This document shows positions 22,834 to 35,365 of a stretch of 64,000 nucleotides of DNA, piece by piece. A program made the translations under genes and the position numbers. Positions within the stretch are counted from its first letter, which is position 1. The number at the start of each line of letters is the position of its first letter. Location of the stretch: positions 325,763-389,762 of the forward strand of contig BCKT01000001.1 of assembly GCA_003116875.1 (NCBI GenBank). Direction: 5' to 3'. The notes under the pieces are model-generated. The model worked only from the letters and a program-made list of their open reading frames with translations, made no database searches and was not told the DNA's origin. Source of the DNA: Takashimella koratensis (Eukaryota; Basidiomycota; Tremellomycetes; Trichosporonales; Tetragoniomycetaceae).

Positions 22834-25104
22834 ATGGTACGTCCTCTCTCAATTGACAGCGCAAAGACAGACGGAAAGCTCACACGACTCATACACAGGT
22901 CGTTCTCGCCGCGTCCATCTGCACCCGGAGCGGGAAACGTGAGTTGACCGTAACTCTCGCACGGCCCAAACACCAACCCCAACTCTGGTCGACCTTCGTC
23001 TCCCTCTTCCTCTACCATCACATCCAGTCTGGAAAGATGCTTCTGAGAACCCGCTGACAACCCACCTCAGCCCTTCTCTCTCGCCAATTCAGGCCCATCC
23101 CGCGATCTCGTATCGACGGGCTCCTGGCAAGCTTCCCAAAACTCATCCCGACAAACTCGCAGCATACTACGGTCGAAACGAGCGATGTCCGATTCGTCTA
23201 CCAGCCGTTTGAGGAGCTCTACGTGCTACTCATCACCAACAAGGCTAGCAACATCCTCCAGGTGAGTACCTGAAGAGAATTGGGAGGACGACACTGGCGA
23301 GCAGACATAGCTTGCCCGCCCGAGTTGAGGGAGATTACTCATTGGTGTCCGTGCTAATCCCCACAGGATATCGCAACCTTGTCCTTGCTGGTCCGACTGA
23401 TCTCGTCTCTCACGCCCGCCATGTCCGAGCCCGCTATCCTGCACCACAGCTTCGACCTCTTGTGCGCGTTCGACGAGGTCGTCTCGATGGGCTACAAAGA
23501 GAACGTTTCTCTCAGCCAAGTCCGCTCGGTTCTCGAGGGCGAATCGCACGAAGAGAAAATCCAAGAGATCATTGCGCGCAACAAAGAGGCAGAAGCGAAG
23601 GAAGAGCTCAAGCGACGTGCCAAGCAGCTCGAGATGCAGCGCCGTGAGCAGCAGCGCCGGGCCCAGCAAGGGATGGGCGGGGGGATGGGCGGAGGGATGG
23701 GAGGGATGGGAATGGCAGGTGGATACGCACCCGCACCGAGGTTCGAAGCACCGGCCCCAGCGCAAGAGTACCGCACGCCAAGCCCAGCGGCAGCCCCGTC
23801 CAAACCAGCGTTCAAGGGCGCAGGTATGAAGTTGGGGAAAAAGGGGAAACAGAGCGACCTCATCAGCGCCCTGGGAACGGAGGCGGAACTGGAACCAGAG
23901 GACGAGGTCATGCCCGAGCCCGAGCCCGAGCCCGTCGTCGAGGTCTCGGCGGAGGTGCTTGACAAGGTCGACCGGGAAGAGTGAGTCGAGCGCAAGCGAC
24001 ACGTGAGAGCGTGGCGCTTAATAATTCTCTTGAGCTGTGAAGCTGTGCGATCACAATACTGACTACGCCCAGGGTGCACTTGTCGATCAAGGAACAGCTT
24101 TCCGTCTCTCTCCTACGTGACGGCGGCCTCCAATCCTTTGAACTCAAGGGCGACCTCGAACTACTCGTTTCCGAGGCCTCACTCGCCAAACTTCGCCTCA
24201 CTTTGGCCAACAACGACTATTCTGAACTCCAGTTCAAGCAGCACCCCAACGTCGCCAAGTTCACACCTTCGGGAGATAAGGTCATTGGGCTCAAGGACCC
24301 GTCCAGAGCGTTCCCAGTTAGCCAGAGTCTCGGTGTTTTGAGGTGGAGAATGTCAGCAAAGGATGAGAGCCACGTCCCGCTCAATAGTGAGTTGCATTGA
24401 TCAACTCTGCCTGTTTTCACCCCCTTCACTTTCTTCGCCCTGCTTTGGCCTCTGACTTTCTGTGGATGACTTTTGCTGACTATGCTCATCTTCTTCCTAC
24501 CCGCAGTCACTGTCTGGCCCCAGCCACGTGGAGACGGGACCTCTGACGTCGCGATCGAGTACGAGCTCGAAGCGAGCCATCTTGCTCTCCGTAACGTCGT
24601 CATCTCCATCCCGATCCCGTAAGTATGGATTTCAGCTACTGAGATTTCTTTCAATCCACTCTTCTAGGTTCTCGTGAGCGCGCCACTGATGTCCCAGGCC
24701 CAACTCCCTCCCGTCCGTTACGGGCGAGGGCGACTGGCGCGCCGACCGATCCGCATTCGTCTGGACCATCGATACCATCGATGCCGACTCACCCTCGGGA
24801 AGCCTCGAGTTCAGGTGCGAAGGCGACGCAGACTCGTTCTTCCCTGTCAACGTTGGGTTTGTCGCTGCTGGATCCCTCGCGAATGTTGATGTGAGTAGAA
24901 TTTGGGGCCGTGTGGTTCGGTTTGCGAGTTGGAATAGCGGGGAAATATGAGTTCAAGGGAGAGAAGAGTGATGGAGAGCAGCCTGAGAAAGGATAAGAGA
25001 GCTGACAATGATCACAGGTCACAAAAGCTACACTGGTGGATGGTCCCGAGCAAACGTTTAGCCAGGAAAAGATCCTCACGGTGGACAAGTACGAGATTGT
25101 TTAA
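22834..25104 (+). CDS. RET2: Coatomer subunit delta (delta-COP)
   Basis: Component of the COPI coat for retrograde Golgi-to-ER transport. Eight exons: 22834-22836, 22899-22938, 23071-23261, 23367-23980, 24073-24386, 24507-24618, 24698-24890 and 25018-25104, 517 aa. The first exon contributes only the ATG, and exon 2 then supplies [13 protein letters not shown], the classic delta-COP start. The N-terminal longin domain includes [18 protein letters not shown] and VRFVYQP. Next come LLVRLIS and a charged helix ([19 protein letters not shown]). A Gly/Met-rich and Glu/Pro-rich linker leads to the C-terminal mu-homology domain, which contains VTVWPQP-like and DGPEQTF segments. The length is normal for the family. 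Confidence 0.93.
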
Positions 25105-25670
25105 AGGGTGCCATGGTATGGGTTAAAGATGAAACGCTAGAATCCAACATGACTGGTATACGAAAGACTAGGCGAGCCGGCAATAGTAGGAGTGGGAGTT
25201 GGGTCAAAGAGGCGTAGGAGGTGAGGGAAGGACGGGAGCCGCACGGGTTGGATCAGAATACTTGATACGACGACTGTTTAGGAATGAATGCACATAGTTC
25301 TGGGACTGGGAGGATGTGGGTCCTGCAGCGATGAAGTGGTGAAGCGGTGAAGAGTGGTGCGGTGAACTGAGAGTCTTCGGTTGGTCGTGGTTTCTGACGA
25401 CTTGATCGACCCGGAGTGGACCTGGACCGGTCCAATGACAGGCAGCCTAACTCGTCATTGATTCCCGAGATCAACCACCACTTGCCACTCCACCCTCTAC
25501 CGCCCACGCATCCATCGTTACCCCATTACCAATATACCATCACCCTCCCGACCGATCCCTCTACTCTCTCCACACCTCATCGTGCGGCCTCCTCCTCCCT
25601 TCCCCTCGCCCACATCTCTACATTGCTACCGACTCTACCCCTTCACCACTCGCTAGCCTCTAAACCAACC
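25105..25670. other. Intergenic
   Basis: Contains the delta-COP 3' UTR and the F-box gene promoter. An in-frame ATG at 25416 would extend the downstream protein by 85 low-complexity residues but looks like 5' UTR. Confidence 0.5.
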
Positions 25671-28205
25671 ATGCTGGACCAAATCCCCCCCGAGATCCTA
25701 CACCAAATCACCTCCATCTTGATCCACACTACCTTATCCCCACCAACTTCGCTCCTCTTAACGTGTCGAACAGTACACGACGCGATAAGTCCCGAGACTA
25801 ATCCGTTGATATATGCTCTGGTATTTGGGGCGTATTTTGATACAGCGGCGGTGGTGAGGAGGGAGAAGAGGGGGTTGGGTGGGACGAGTCGCGAGGAGGG
25901 GAGAGAAGAGGAGGAGGGCGAGGGGGAGATAGAAGGGGAAAAGGTCGAGGATGAGGAGGAAGAGGGCCAGAGAGGGACAAGAGAAGATGTAGAGATGGAT
26001 GTGGATGAGGTTGTTGAGGAAACACAATTTGAGGCGACCTCGCAAGGGACCGAGAGAGGAGAAAGATTGTCCGACACCCTCTCTTCTGAGTTACGGGAAC
26101 GAATCGCAGAGAAAAAGAAGAGGATAGCGTCACAGTTAAGCAAGCGACGCCAGGTTGCGGTCGATGATAGGATCGCTGCCGACCGAGACTCGTGGGCGGG
26201 TACGCAGTCTACCGAGGTTGGCGATACCAATCTGCCCAAGGGTCGAGACGAGGACGTCGAAATGAATCTGGACAAAGGTGTCGGGTCGTCGACTCGAGTC
26301 GGACAGAGGACTCCTGCTCACGCCCACGGTCACGAACAGGAGAACAGAGACCAAAGCGCAGGACGGATCTCACCCCGCCGTATCGTCGCTGAACTGAGGA
26401 AACGCGTCAGGGGACTCGCTAGGATGAAGACCATGGTGGAGAAGGGTGACGTGACGCTGATCACGGAAGATGATCTGTGGCTTGTATACCTCATGCTGCT
26501 GGAGGACGGTAAGTCAGGTCTGGGCCGCATTTGACTTGATGTTCAGTCGTGCATGAGGGTCGGAGTGTCTCGCTAATGTGGATTCATTGGTTTCTATGTC
26601 TTAATGCAGATGGAAAAAACTGGGCGCATTTCGCGAGGCCTATCGACCACAGCTTCGGTGTCAGCTCTAGCTCCGGCTCGGCCATGACCTCTCCAGCCGC
26701 CGTGGACCTGATCCGCCTTTTGCGTCTGTACCGCACTCAAGTCAGCCTAGCAGCCGCTCTCGGCTCCGGTTTTGTCGACGAGACCCCTTCCACCTCCCTG
26801 GCAGTCTGGATCGAGTGGCTGGCGCTCTGCAAGTCCGGTTACGACTGGGCAGCAAACGATGAAGAAGCGCAAAGCGAGCTGGTGTTTGTCCTTCGTCCGT
26901 TTGTTTTCTTCCCGCAAAAGTACGATGTCGCGCTCGTCAAGTGGACGGCGAACGTGGTCCCTGATGACCTAGGGCCAGAGCGGCAAAGGCGAACGAGAAG
27001 GGCAGGCGCAGGGGAAGGAGGAAGGAGGGCAGCGGGGAGAGGTGTGTTGTTGGCTCTTGATGGTGATGGAGGGGTAGGCTGGGATGATAATGGACGTTGG
27101 GCAGAGGACGAAGGGGATACGCGGGTCGACTCGTATTCCCCTCGACCCCGAACACCGTCTACAGTGAACCACTTTGGCCAATCCCTCGACCTAGCGTACC
27201 CCGTTCTCTCGCACGCCGCGATGCTCAGGTTCTTCCAGCGCGCTGGAACTGACCCTAACAGTCCCGATATCGGCGCGTCAGCTTTCTCTCCATCGACCTC
27301 TTCGCGAGGGTCAATATCGCACGACCGCGATTTCGCTCGACTCATAAGATGTGCTCGGCCGCTGGCTTCACGAGGAACGGGCGGGATGCGAGCAAGAGAT
27401 TGGAGAGGGTGTTGGGACGGGTCGTGGGAGGGAACGTTCAGTTTCCTCGAGTTCACTTCGTTTCGCGATATGTTGCTAGGTGACGAACGAGCGGTATTTG
27501 AGGGTCCATATGTCCTCCAAGCGCAGGTTTGGAAGATTACCGAGACTTTTATCCGGCCCCGAGATCGAAGAACCGGTCAATGGATTCAACCTTTCACTGG
27601 ACCTATGAGTCAAGCTGGGTTCACACATCTTCCGGACCTTGACATTACTCTCAATTCACCCTCAGCTGAGGTTCGCGCTCAGGAGGAGACGATAAAGAGA
27701 CAGGTAGAAGCTTGTCCTGGATTCGAGGCGATCCCGAATACAGAGTTGGAAAGAGAGTTGGAAGAGGATAAAGAAGGGATAGAGATGTTGATCACGGGGA
27801 CAGGTCATAGTGCGTGGGGCAGGTTTATCGTGAGAGGTAGAGTAAGGATCTGGGATGGGATGGCGGTGATTATAAAAGAATACACGGTGAGTTGCGTCTC
27901 TGGGTAAAGTCGTTTTGCCTTGCCTCGGCTCGAGGGATGACGAGTTTGTCACATATGTGGAATGCCGTGTTCATACAATCTAGTACAGTAAAAATAGCTG
28001 ACGATTCTTCACCGCATCCCTCCCTCTCACTGCCAAACCCCAACCCAACCAATCTCGACCCAAATCACAGCCCAACCTCCGAGGACGATGGGTGTACCGT
28101 GGGTACTTGTCGACGGATAATACCTATGTCGGACGATGGCGAGATTCGATCACTGCCGAGGATTTGATAGGTTACGAAGGGACGTTTATCTTGACTCGTC
28201 GGTGA
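25671..28205 (+). CDS. F-box domain protein
   Basis: Likely substrate adaptor of an SCF ubiquitin ligase. Three exons, 25671-26508, 26610-27886 and 28071-28205, give about 749 aa. The N-terminus carries an F-box-like motif (LDQIPPEILHQITSIL...LLLTCRTVHDAI), followed by 'YALVFGAYFD', common in fungal F-box proteins. Residues ~80-260 are highly acidic and charged, and probably disordered. The large second exon holds a conserved-looking domain with RLIRCARPLASRG, GCWDGSWEGTFSFLEFTSF and AQVWKITETFIRPRD. The last exon ends GRWVYRGY...GRWRDSI...YEGTFILTRR, consistent with a beta-rich substrate domain. The target is unknown. I chose ATG 25671 because the preceding in-frame sequence looks like pyrimidine-rich leader. 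Confidence 0.78.
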
Positions 28206-28340
28206 GATCGGTAAGAGTCGTATCCAGCATCAAAGTCTCTGGCCCAAACACTCGACCGACAAGGTTCACCATAGTCCAAGTCTCCTTCTACCGATGGTAT
28301 TGATGCAACCATACCTACCCTTCCCCCAAGTCCCCTTACC

Positions 28341-29435
28341 TTACGCAACCATCTCGTCCCCCGGAGCAGAAACAACTCCCAAGCTCATCTTCTGCACCAC
28401 CTCCCTTGTTCTATCCTTGACCACTTCATCCATCTCCTTCTTCAATACCGAACAAGCCTGAGTCCCCAGAAGCAACATTTCCTCGAACCTATCCACATGC
28501 AACCTCGTCTCCATCTGCGCGAGCGTGACTTTCCCGCTCCCTGGCAACGCGGCGACAACGAGCGTCGGTAGGTCAGATTCTTCAGGAGCTGAAAGGTCGA
28601 GAAGGGGTTGGGTAAGGTGGAGACCGATAGAGATGGAGGTGACGTAGTCGAGCATGGAAATCCCGGCATCGATGAGAGCAAGGGTCGTAGCATTGATTGC
28701 GGTGGGGAGGATACCTAGAGAGGGAGAGTAGTGTGAGCGTGGGCAGGGTAGAACGGTTAGAGAGAGAGAGGGGAGAGAGACAGGAGGACATGGAGATTGT
28801 ACAATACAGAAGGGGTAGAGATCAACTCACCGCCGTCTGCGGAGAGGACCTGAACATGGATAGCAATCTCCGATCGTGGGTAGAGTTGTGTCATGATCAC
28901 TGGCTCGAATGTTTGTCTAATCGCGGCTCCAATCTCGAGTAAACGCCTGGGCGTGTCAGTGAGATCAATCTCTTCCCGGCTGGTCTTCCCCCGACTCCTC
29001 GTTGTTATCCCAATCACAAGGACTCTGACCCTTCTCCCTATCTTCTTGACTCGGCATGACCAAATGACCAAATGAACAATCCCAACTCACTTGTCTCCTC
29101 GACTCCGGCTTTTGCTACCTGCCCCCAACCCTTGAGCCCAAGGGACGACCCCGACCTCGACTGTTACCCCAGCCCTATCCGTTGGCCCTGACCCACCACC
29201 ACCTCCCCCTCCTGCGCGCTTGGGCTCACGCGGACCGTTCACGGAGACGGAAACGCTGGTGAGGCCCTGAGTGACGGTAGAAGAGCCGTCCGAGCCTGCG
29301 TGGGTTGAAAGCTGAAAGGAGCATGTTCGGAGCTCGAATGGACGCCGGTTATCGTGTCGAAGACCTGAAGAGGTTAGCGAGGAGGAGGGGAAGGGAAGAC
29401 GTACCTGCCAGGTTGAGGATCTCTATTCTGGACAT
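28341..29435 (-). CDS. SKI6: Exosome core subunit Rrp41/Ski6 (RNase PH family)
   Basis: Ring subunit of the RNA exosome, acting in 3'-5' RNA processing and decay in nucleus and cytoplasm. Four exons: 29435-29405, 29364-29091, 28946-28831 and 28714-28341, 264 aa. Diagnostic stretches are MSRIEILNLAGLRHDNRRP, the GSDGSSTVTQGLTSV core, LLEIGAAIRQTFEPVIM, EIAIHVQVLSADGGILPT and AINATTLALIDAGISM, all typical of Rrp41. A Gly-rich insertion (seven Gly residues after PKRAG) enlarges a surface loop near residue 58. It is convergent with the F-box gene, with only 135 bases between stop codons. Confidence 0.92.
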
Positions 29436-30120
29436 GGTAGGTGGTAGGTTAGCGGGGTGGGGTCGAGGTAGGTTAGGTAGTAAGATGAGTGGTGGACAGT
29501 GGACAGTGGACAGGACAGTGCATCTCACAGAAATTTCAAGTGGGGGGAGCGGATAGAATCATCCCAGGGTCCAGGGTCACGGTCTAAGATTAGCTCCACG
29601 GTGGGTCACGCTTATATTCATCCGGGCGCAGCATTAACTTGTCTCACCGTCGGACATTAGGATCCGATTAGAAGCTGATTAGGAATCTCCCAACAGAGAC
29701 TATTGCGCATTAGGCCGATATTGCACCGTGGTCTATGCAGACACACACACACACACACACATGGTCGGGCGACTTTGAATCGGTCCATGCCTTTCGTCGC
29801 TTCTCTTCTCACCTGCCCCTCTTCCCTCTCATCGCAGCATACTCTCAACAGCATATATACATATCCCTCCAGCACAACTCCCTCCCCGTCTCTCGCATCA
29901 CTCACCGCCGCTATCAATCTGTACCATCTCGCTTGTATCCAGCCCCGAGCTTCGACCTCGACACACCTCGACTCTTTGACCCTGTTCCATCCCACTCCAT
30001 TCCCCGGTTGACCGGCCCGTCTATCCTGGGGCACCCACCACATTCACCCTCCTCCCCCTTGCCCACTTCTCCCCACTTCCCACTCTCCTTCCTATCCCAG
30101 TGACCCCTTCCTACCCCGCG
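29436..30120. promoter_or_regulatory. Divergent promoter region of SKI6 and the LDB17-type gene
   Basis: A 685-base region between divergent start codons. It contains an (AC)10 microsatellite (29741-29761) and a long pyrimidine-rich leader before 30121. No other gene is seen. Confidence 0.5.
29741..29761. repeat. (AC)n microsatellite
   Basis: Ten AC dinucleotides in the divergent promoter region. Confidence 0.9.
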
Positions 30121-32884
30121 ATGACCTCGTCGCCGGGCTCTTCGGGGTACACCAACGGCACCAGCAACGGCGGGACTTCCCTTGCTCACCCTCACGCTCG
30201 GCACGCTCACCACCATGGAGGGCATCACCACCACCACCATTCCCACCGCAACGGAAGTAGCGGGTATAACAGTGGGAGCGGGAGCACACCGCATCGTCAC
30301 TCGTCCCCACTGGCACGGAGGAGGTCGTCCCTCCTTCATTCCGAGTCGGAGATGGCAGAGGGTAGCGGAGGTGGGGGAGGGAAGGTCAGAGGAGTCGTCG
30401 ATGAGCCTGAGGATATCGGGGTACTTGCCACGCATGTCGATGTGGATTCGAGAGATCAGTTCTGGTTAGGTGAGTACAAGGTCTGAAAGGTGTGGTGATG
30501 GATGGAGGACGCACTCAGGCTGTGAGCCGTTGTGAGGTTGATGATGTAGCTTATAAACGGTGAAAGCAGAACTGACGACGGAACAGAGATCGACGCAATA
30601 TTAGAAGTACCTGAAGACGCAACCCTCACCCAGCTCGACAACACCTTGCGCATGTTTGTAACTTTCTGCGCCGCATATCATGGTGAGTCTTCCTTTGCCT
30701 AGCCAGACCCACGCCCGGACCCCTGCTCCTTCTCGCCAGATCTTGGCGCTTTTATTGATGTGTGCTGATGGACTTGGGACGCAGACAAGTATCTACAGAG
30801 TCTGCAGGAGATGCAGCATGCCATCGCACTGTTGCTAGAGTCGGAACTGTATACATACCACTACGAGCGCATGGTAGGGATCATGATGACTGAAGCGCAG
30901 GAAGTGGGTTTGTTCATCTGGTAGCTGCTCTCCAGTCTCAACTCTTCGTCCAGCCCTACTGACACTCGAGCAGAACACGAACCCTCACGACTTGTTCATT
31001 TGGTACCATATTATCCTATTTTACGGCCAACGCCACCCCAGTCTATTCCGTTCTCACCGTAAATGGCGCAAACTCTTACCCACACTCGGCGAAGTCGTTG
31101 GACTCGACTATGACGAGACATTCGTGCTTGGTCTCCCACCTATCGAGGCCCGGATCCGCCTGCCCGCGACTAATCTGATGTACGAGGTGTGCAGGGTGCA
31201 GAAGCTTGACGAGGTGGAATTGGCCCAGTTTGATGATCAGTTTATTGACCATTTGTTCGATCTGGTCGAGACGACGAGGGACCAGCAGGACGAAAGGCTC
31301 AATTATGCCGTGATCAAATTGATCGTGAGTTTGTCCTCGTCATCTGACAAAAAAAAAAAATCAGAAATCACCTCTTGATCCCGCTAACATGTCGTGCAGG
31401 TCGCGTTGAACGAGCAGTTCATGGTCTCCACTTTGCCTGCGGCCAAAAACCACGGCCATAGCCACGCGAACACACCCAAGGGCTCGTCATCAGCCCCACT
31501 CGTATCCATCGCCATGTTCGAAGACACCACCATCGTCCTCGGTACGCCTTCCAATCAAGGCACATCCACCAATCCAGGACCTCAGCCCATCCCGGCTCTA
31601 TCGATCCCGCCTACAAACGCTGCGTTACTCGCCGCTGAGCCACATGGGCGAAACCACCACCGCGCACGCACGGGCTCCCCAGGAGCTTACGCTCACGATC
31701 ACGCAGATGATGCGAAGAAGAGTAACAGGGTGTTGATGGTTCTCATGCGTAGACTGGGGAGTAGCAAGACGTTTGGGGAAAATGTCATCTTCATGTTGAA
31801 TCGAGCGGGTAAGTGGGGACTCGATCACCTGGGCGTGATACAGGCTTCACTCAAAAGTCATATCTAACCTCGCTGACGATCTCTCTAGAGAATACGCCGG
31901 AAGGACTGTGTATGCAGTTGCTCATCCTGAAGATTCTTTACTTGCTCTTTACCACCCCAGGAACGCAAGAGTATTTCTTCACAAACGACCTACGAGTTCT
32001 GCTGGACGTGTTCATCCGTGAACTTGTCGATCTTCCTGAAGAACACGAAGCTGTCAGTCGCAATTGCAGGTAACATGCCAGACCTCGGAGCTGACAACCC
32101 CGCAGCTTCGTCATACCTACCTGCGTGTTCTGTACCCGCTCCTCAACCACACCCAGCTACGCAATGATCCGTACAAACGACCCCAGATCAAACTCGTCCT
32201 CCATTCGCTCACCTCTAACGAACATATTCGCGATATTGGGCCCACGACGAAACGGCTTGTTGAGCGGTGCCTCGAGGAGCCCAAGAAGCTTGAGCGGAGT
32301 CACAGGTGGGTTGCCGCTTTCCATACCTTTCGTTGGCAGCCTATTGACAAGATCCCAGTGCCGAGAACATTCCCAAAACCCACTTGTCTCTGGACTCGCT
32401 CGCTACGACTTTGCCGAAATCCCACGTCTCCCAAACCTCAATCTACTCCTCCCGCGACCCCGTCCGCGTCTCGTCTCTCTTTGACGTCTCGCAATCTGGT
32501 GCTGGTTCCGGCGACGGTGCAGGCCCTCATTCTGACAGACCTGCTTCTGCGGCGTCCATTGCTTCTGGTACCCGATCAACGGCATCCACCCCTCCGCCAC
32601 TGGGAGGGAAGAATATCCGCCGCCGAGCTGCCCCGGCTCCACCGCAGAACAGGAAGTTCTCTATTGCGTCAAACACGAGCGCGTACTCCTCCTCATCGGC
32701 GGATGAGAGGGAGAGTGAGGTGGGCAGTGGGAGTGGGAGTGCACCAGGACCAGGGATCGTCTTTGGGGGTGGATCAGCTAGTGGGAATGGGCTCAGTCAG
32801 ATTTTGGTTAGAGAAGGGGAGAAGGGAGTACCGCCGCCTATCATCGAGGTGCAGCCTGCTGGCTGGATCACGTTTAGCCCATGA
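30121..32884 (+). CDS. LDB17: Ldb17/Dip1/SPIN90-type Arp2/3 regulator
   Basis: Dip1/SPIN90 proteins activate Arp2/3 without a mother filament to seed actin patches during endocytosis. Eight exons: 30121-30469, 30587-30682, 30785-30903, 30974-31324, 31400-31808, 31889-32052, 32106-32305 and 32359-32884, about 737 aa. The SPIN90/Ldb17 leucine-rich domain spans roughly residues 120-520. It includes [20 protein letters not shown], the [17 protein letters not shown] segment, [33 protein letters not shown] and [10 protein letters not shown]. The donor of exon 3 could instead be 30873 (same frame, ten residues fewer). The N-terminus is unusual, with 13 His between residues 23 and 42. The C-terminal 175 residues are Ser/Pro-rich with [13 protein letters not shown], a possible SH3 ligand. 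Confidence 0.85.
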
Positions 32885-33455
32885 TGATGTCGAAAGGATC
32901 GAGTAGGAAATGGGGAGTACACGGGTGATGGGTGGGAGGAGATAAGTGTATTCTTGTCAAAAGGTCAGAAGGTTAGAGAGGAGTAAATTGTTATGCTGTG
33001 CTCGGTACGTAGGTCGCGCGTTAGACCACACTTTGTGTATAGTAGAGTACAGATTCGTCACGACTTGTTTCATACGCCTTCCCCCTCGTGCTCCTCTGTT
33101 CAGTGTCTTTGTAAGCACGACGTCTGATAATAGTTTACAATAACTGCATGCAAGATTCATATCCCGTTTCGTTGTCTATACTTGTGTGAGGCAGGGTTCC
33201 GGCGGGTGGAGCCGATGAAACAGAATCGGTTTCGGAACAAAAATACGTAATAGTCACGTGATGCCTGGATAGCTTTTGGTGGTGGAGTCGTAATGTAATG
33301 TGTAATGGCGGGTATAAGGATTCGTCATACTTGTACCCAGGAACACCTAGTACTACAGGAGGATTCCCCCTTTGTTCTCCCTTGTACACTCCACTCTTCA
33401 CTCTTCTCCGTTGCCCACTTGCTCATCCTCATTCCTACTCCTCTCCTCTACCACC
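32885..33455. other. Intergenic
   Basis: 3' UTR and promoter between two tandem plus-strand genes. No further feature is seen. Confidence 0.5.
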
Positions 33456-34899
33456 ATGGCACCGAAACGACCGCCGCCCCTTCCTCGAAGCCTCTTCACT
33501 GACCAGGGGCCCTTGGCACCAGGCAAGTCTGAACCTACCCTCCTCCCTCATCACCCATCGGTCTTCCCCCATCCCAATCTCTAATCACCCAACGTGATTC
33601 GTTCCCGACGAACAAAGGATCATCCCATCCTTGCACTTCCCTTACCTCGTATCCTACCATCCTAGCTCCATCCCTTCCTACTCGACGTACTGAGACTGAC
33701 CCTCTCCCCTCCCTACTTTGACCACAGGCTCAGCCCCGCTCCCGCCCTCGCCATCAACAGTCCACCCGGAATGGGTTATCGACGCCCACTGCTTCCCCGG
33801 CGCCGAAGCCTACCCCCCCATCCATGAACCCGGCCTCAAGGGCGGGCAAAGCGGTGAAGATACAGTGCTTGTTAAGGGGGTCGTACAAGTTCAAATGGAT
33901 GCGACGAGGCCAAAGTTTATCGAGTGAGCATACAGCCTGCAACATCCGCGTCGTTCAAATGATACACCCTATTCTCTTCCTCTTCTGTGTTCTGGTCTCA
34001 CGCCTTCCTGTCTTGCACAGCTAACACCCTTTCTCACTAAAGGAACATTGACAACCTCAGCTCCATCTCCACTTATCCAACAATCATCAACACCGCTTTT
34101 CCTCACCCGCCCTCGATCGCCAGCGAAGCCAACGGCGCAATCGATATCCTCCTCCCCCTCGCGCGGCCCCTGAGCGAGGCCGATTGGGACCTTCTGGAGG
34201 AGGCGGTCAATGCGCTCGATGAGAACTGGGGAAAGCCCGCGCAGGCAAACGAAGCTTCAAGTGGACAGGGGATGGATGTCGATTCCCCTCGCCCCACGGA
34301 GCGAAAGATTGTCGTCTGTGAGTGGAGAGGTCACCGGTCTTTGACGCCACGTGACGATCTACAAGTGCTAACTCTGATTCTAGCTGGTATTCTCCCGCCG
34401 CCCCTGAGCAAATCATCAAGCCCACTGCTCAACTCGGACGAGTACAATCTGTACCAAGCGCGCCTTGCCCAGCTCTCTCTCCACGCAAATGTCTACCTCA
34501 AAGCCCTCCCGCCGGTCCTTGACGCCAGGTCGGCAGCTCAGCCGACTTGGTGGGAAGACGAGGTTGAAGTCAACCGAGTTGTTAGGATGTACCGTGAGTT
34601 AATCCGACTCCAGAGATTGTCTCAACTCTTCCACTTCAACTTTTCGTCATGGGTCATGCTGACAGTACTCTACCCTGGGTTCAGTGGCCCCTGCTATCGA
34701 GACATTCGGAACCCATCGAATCATCTTTGGCGCCGCCCCTGCTGTCCTCGAGTCACTCGACACACCGGCCTCTGTCCCCGTCAAGGGAAACCAGTGGTAC
34801 ACTGCCTTGCGCAAGGTCGTCGCCGAGCTGGGAGAGGACAAGGACGCGATGCAGGCGATCATGGGAAAGAACGCGGTCGGCGTGTATAGTTTGCCGTAA
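33456..34899 (+). CDS. Amidohydrolase-like protein of unknown function
   Basis: Five exons: 33456-33522, 33728-33923, 34043-34317, 34384-34593 and 34685-34899, 320 aa. The first intron appears to use a GC donor (GCAAGT), because no GT site restores frame. The protein begins EWVIDAHCFPGAE and ends with ETFGTHRIIFGAAP followed by WYTALRKVVAELGE and GKNAVGVYSLP. That order resembles the first and last strands of TIM-barrel amidohydrolase-2 proteins (compare FGxDRVLFGSDxP ... N-A-x-x-L-Y-x-L). The metal-binding His and Asp positions of that family are not evident, so it may be a non-catalytic relative. Residues 105-155 hold an acidic low-complexity segment. The function is unknown. Confidence 0.68.
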
Positions 34900-35365
34900 T
34901 GGAAGAAAAGGAGACACGGGGTGGAGCGGGAGTAGGGGTAGATTCAGAAGTGAAATCAGTGGGGTAGGATATATTGAAACGCAACGAGTTGAAGTAGTTG
35001 AGGTAGTTGAGGGCGATTAGCGCCAGGAAGAGAGAAGAGGTCTGTGCGTGGCTTGGACCAACTAGGAAGACGACGATCGCCGACTAATACTGTAGCTGTT
35101 TATGCACTTGATCAGAGTCTGGACATGTACATGCGGAAGAGGTCCACCTAATCTCATGCTTTCCATGCTACACCTCACCCTTCCTGCAACCGGCGACGCC
35201 ATCTGCCTCTGCCTTATTCCCTAGTGGTTGCAATCCTGAAACCGTACGCGTGGCTCTTTTGTTCCCGGTTCCGACCCTCCCTTACCCTCCACCGCAATTT
35301 CCCTCTTTCGCTTCTCTCTACCTCTTCACTCTCTACCACCGACTCCACCCTTGTCCAACACCGCC
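34900..35365. other. Intergenic
   Basis: 3' UTR and promoter region. Pyrimidine-rich sequence precedes the STE24 ATG. No gene is seen. Confidence 0.5.

Noticed and set aside
25416..25670. Upstream in-frame ATG that would lengthen the F-box protein by 85 residues
   Set aside because: The added segment is His/Pro/Ser/Leu low complexity from pyrimidine-rich leader DNA, and the F-box begins right after ATG 25671.
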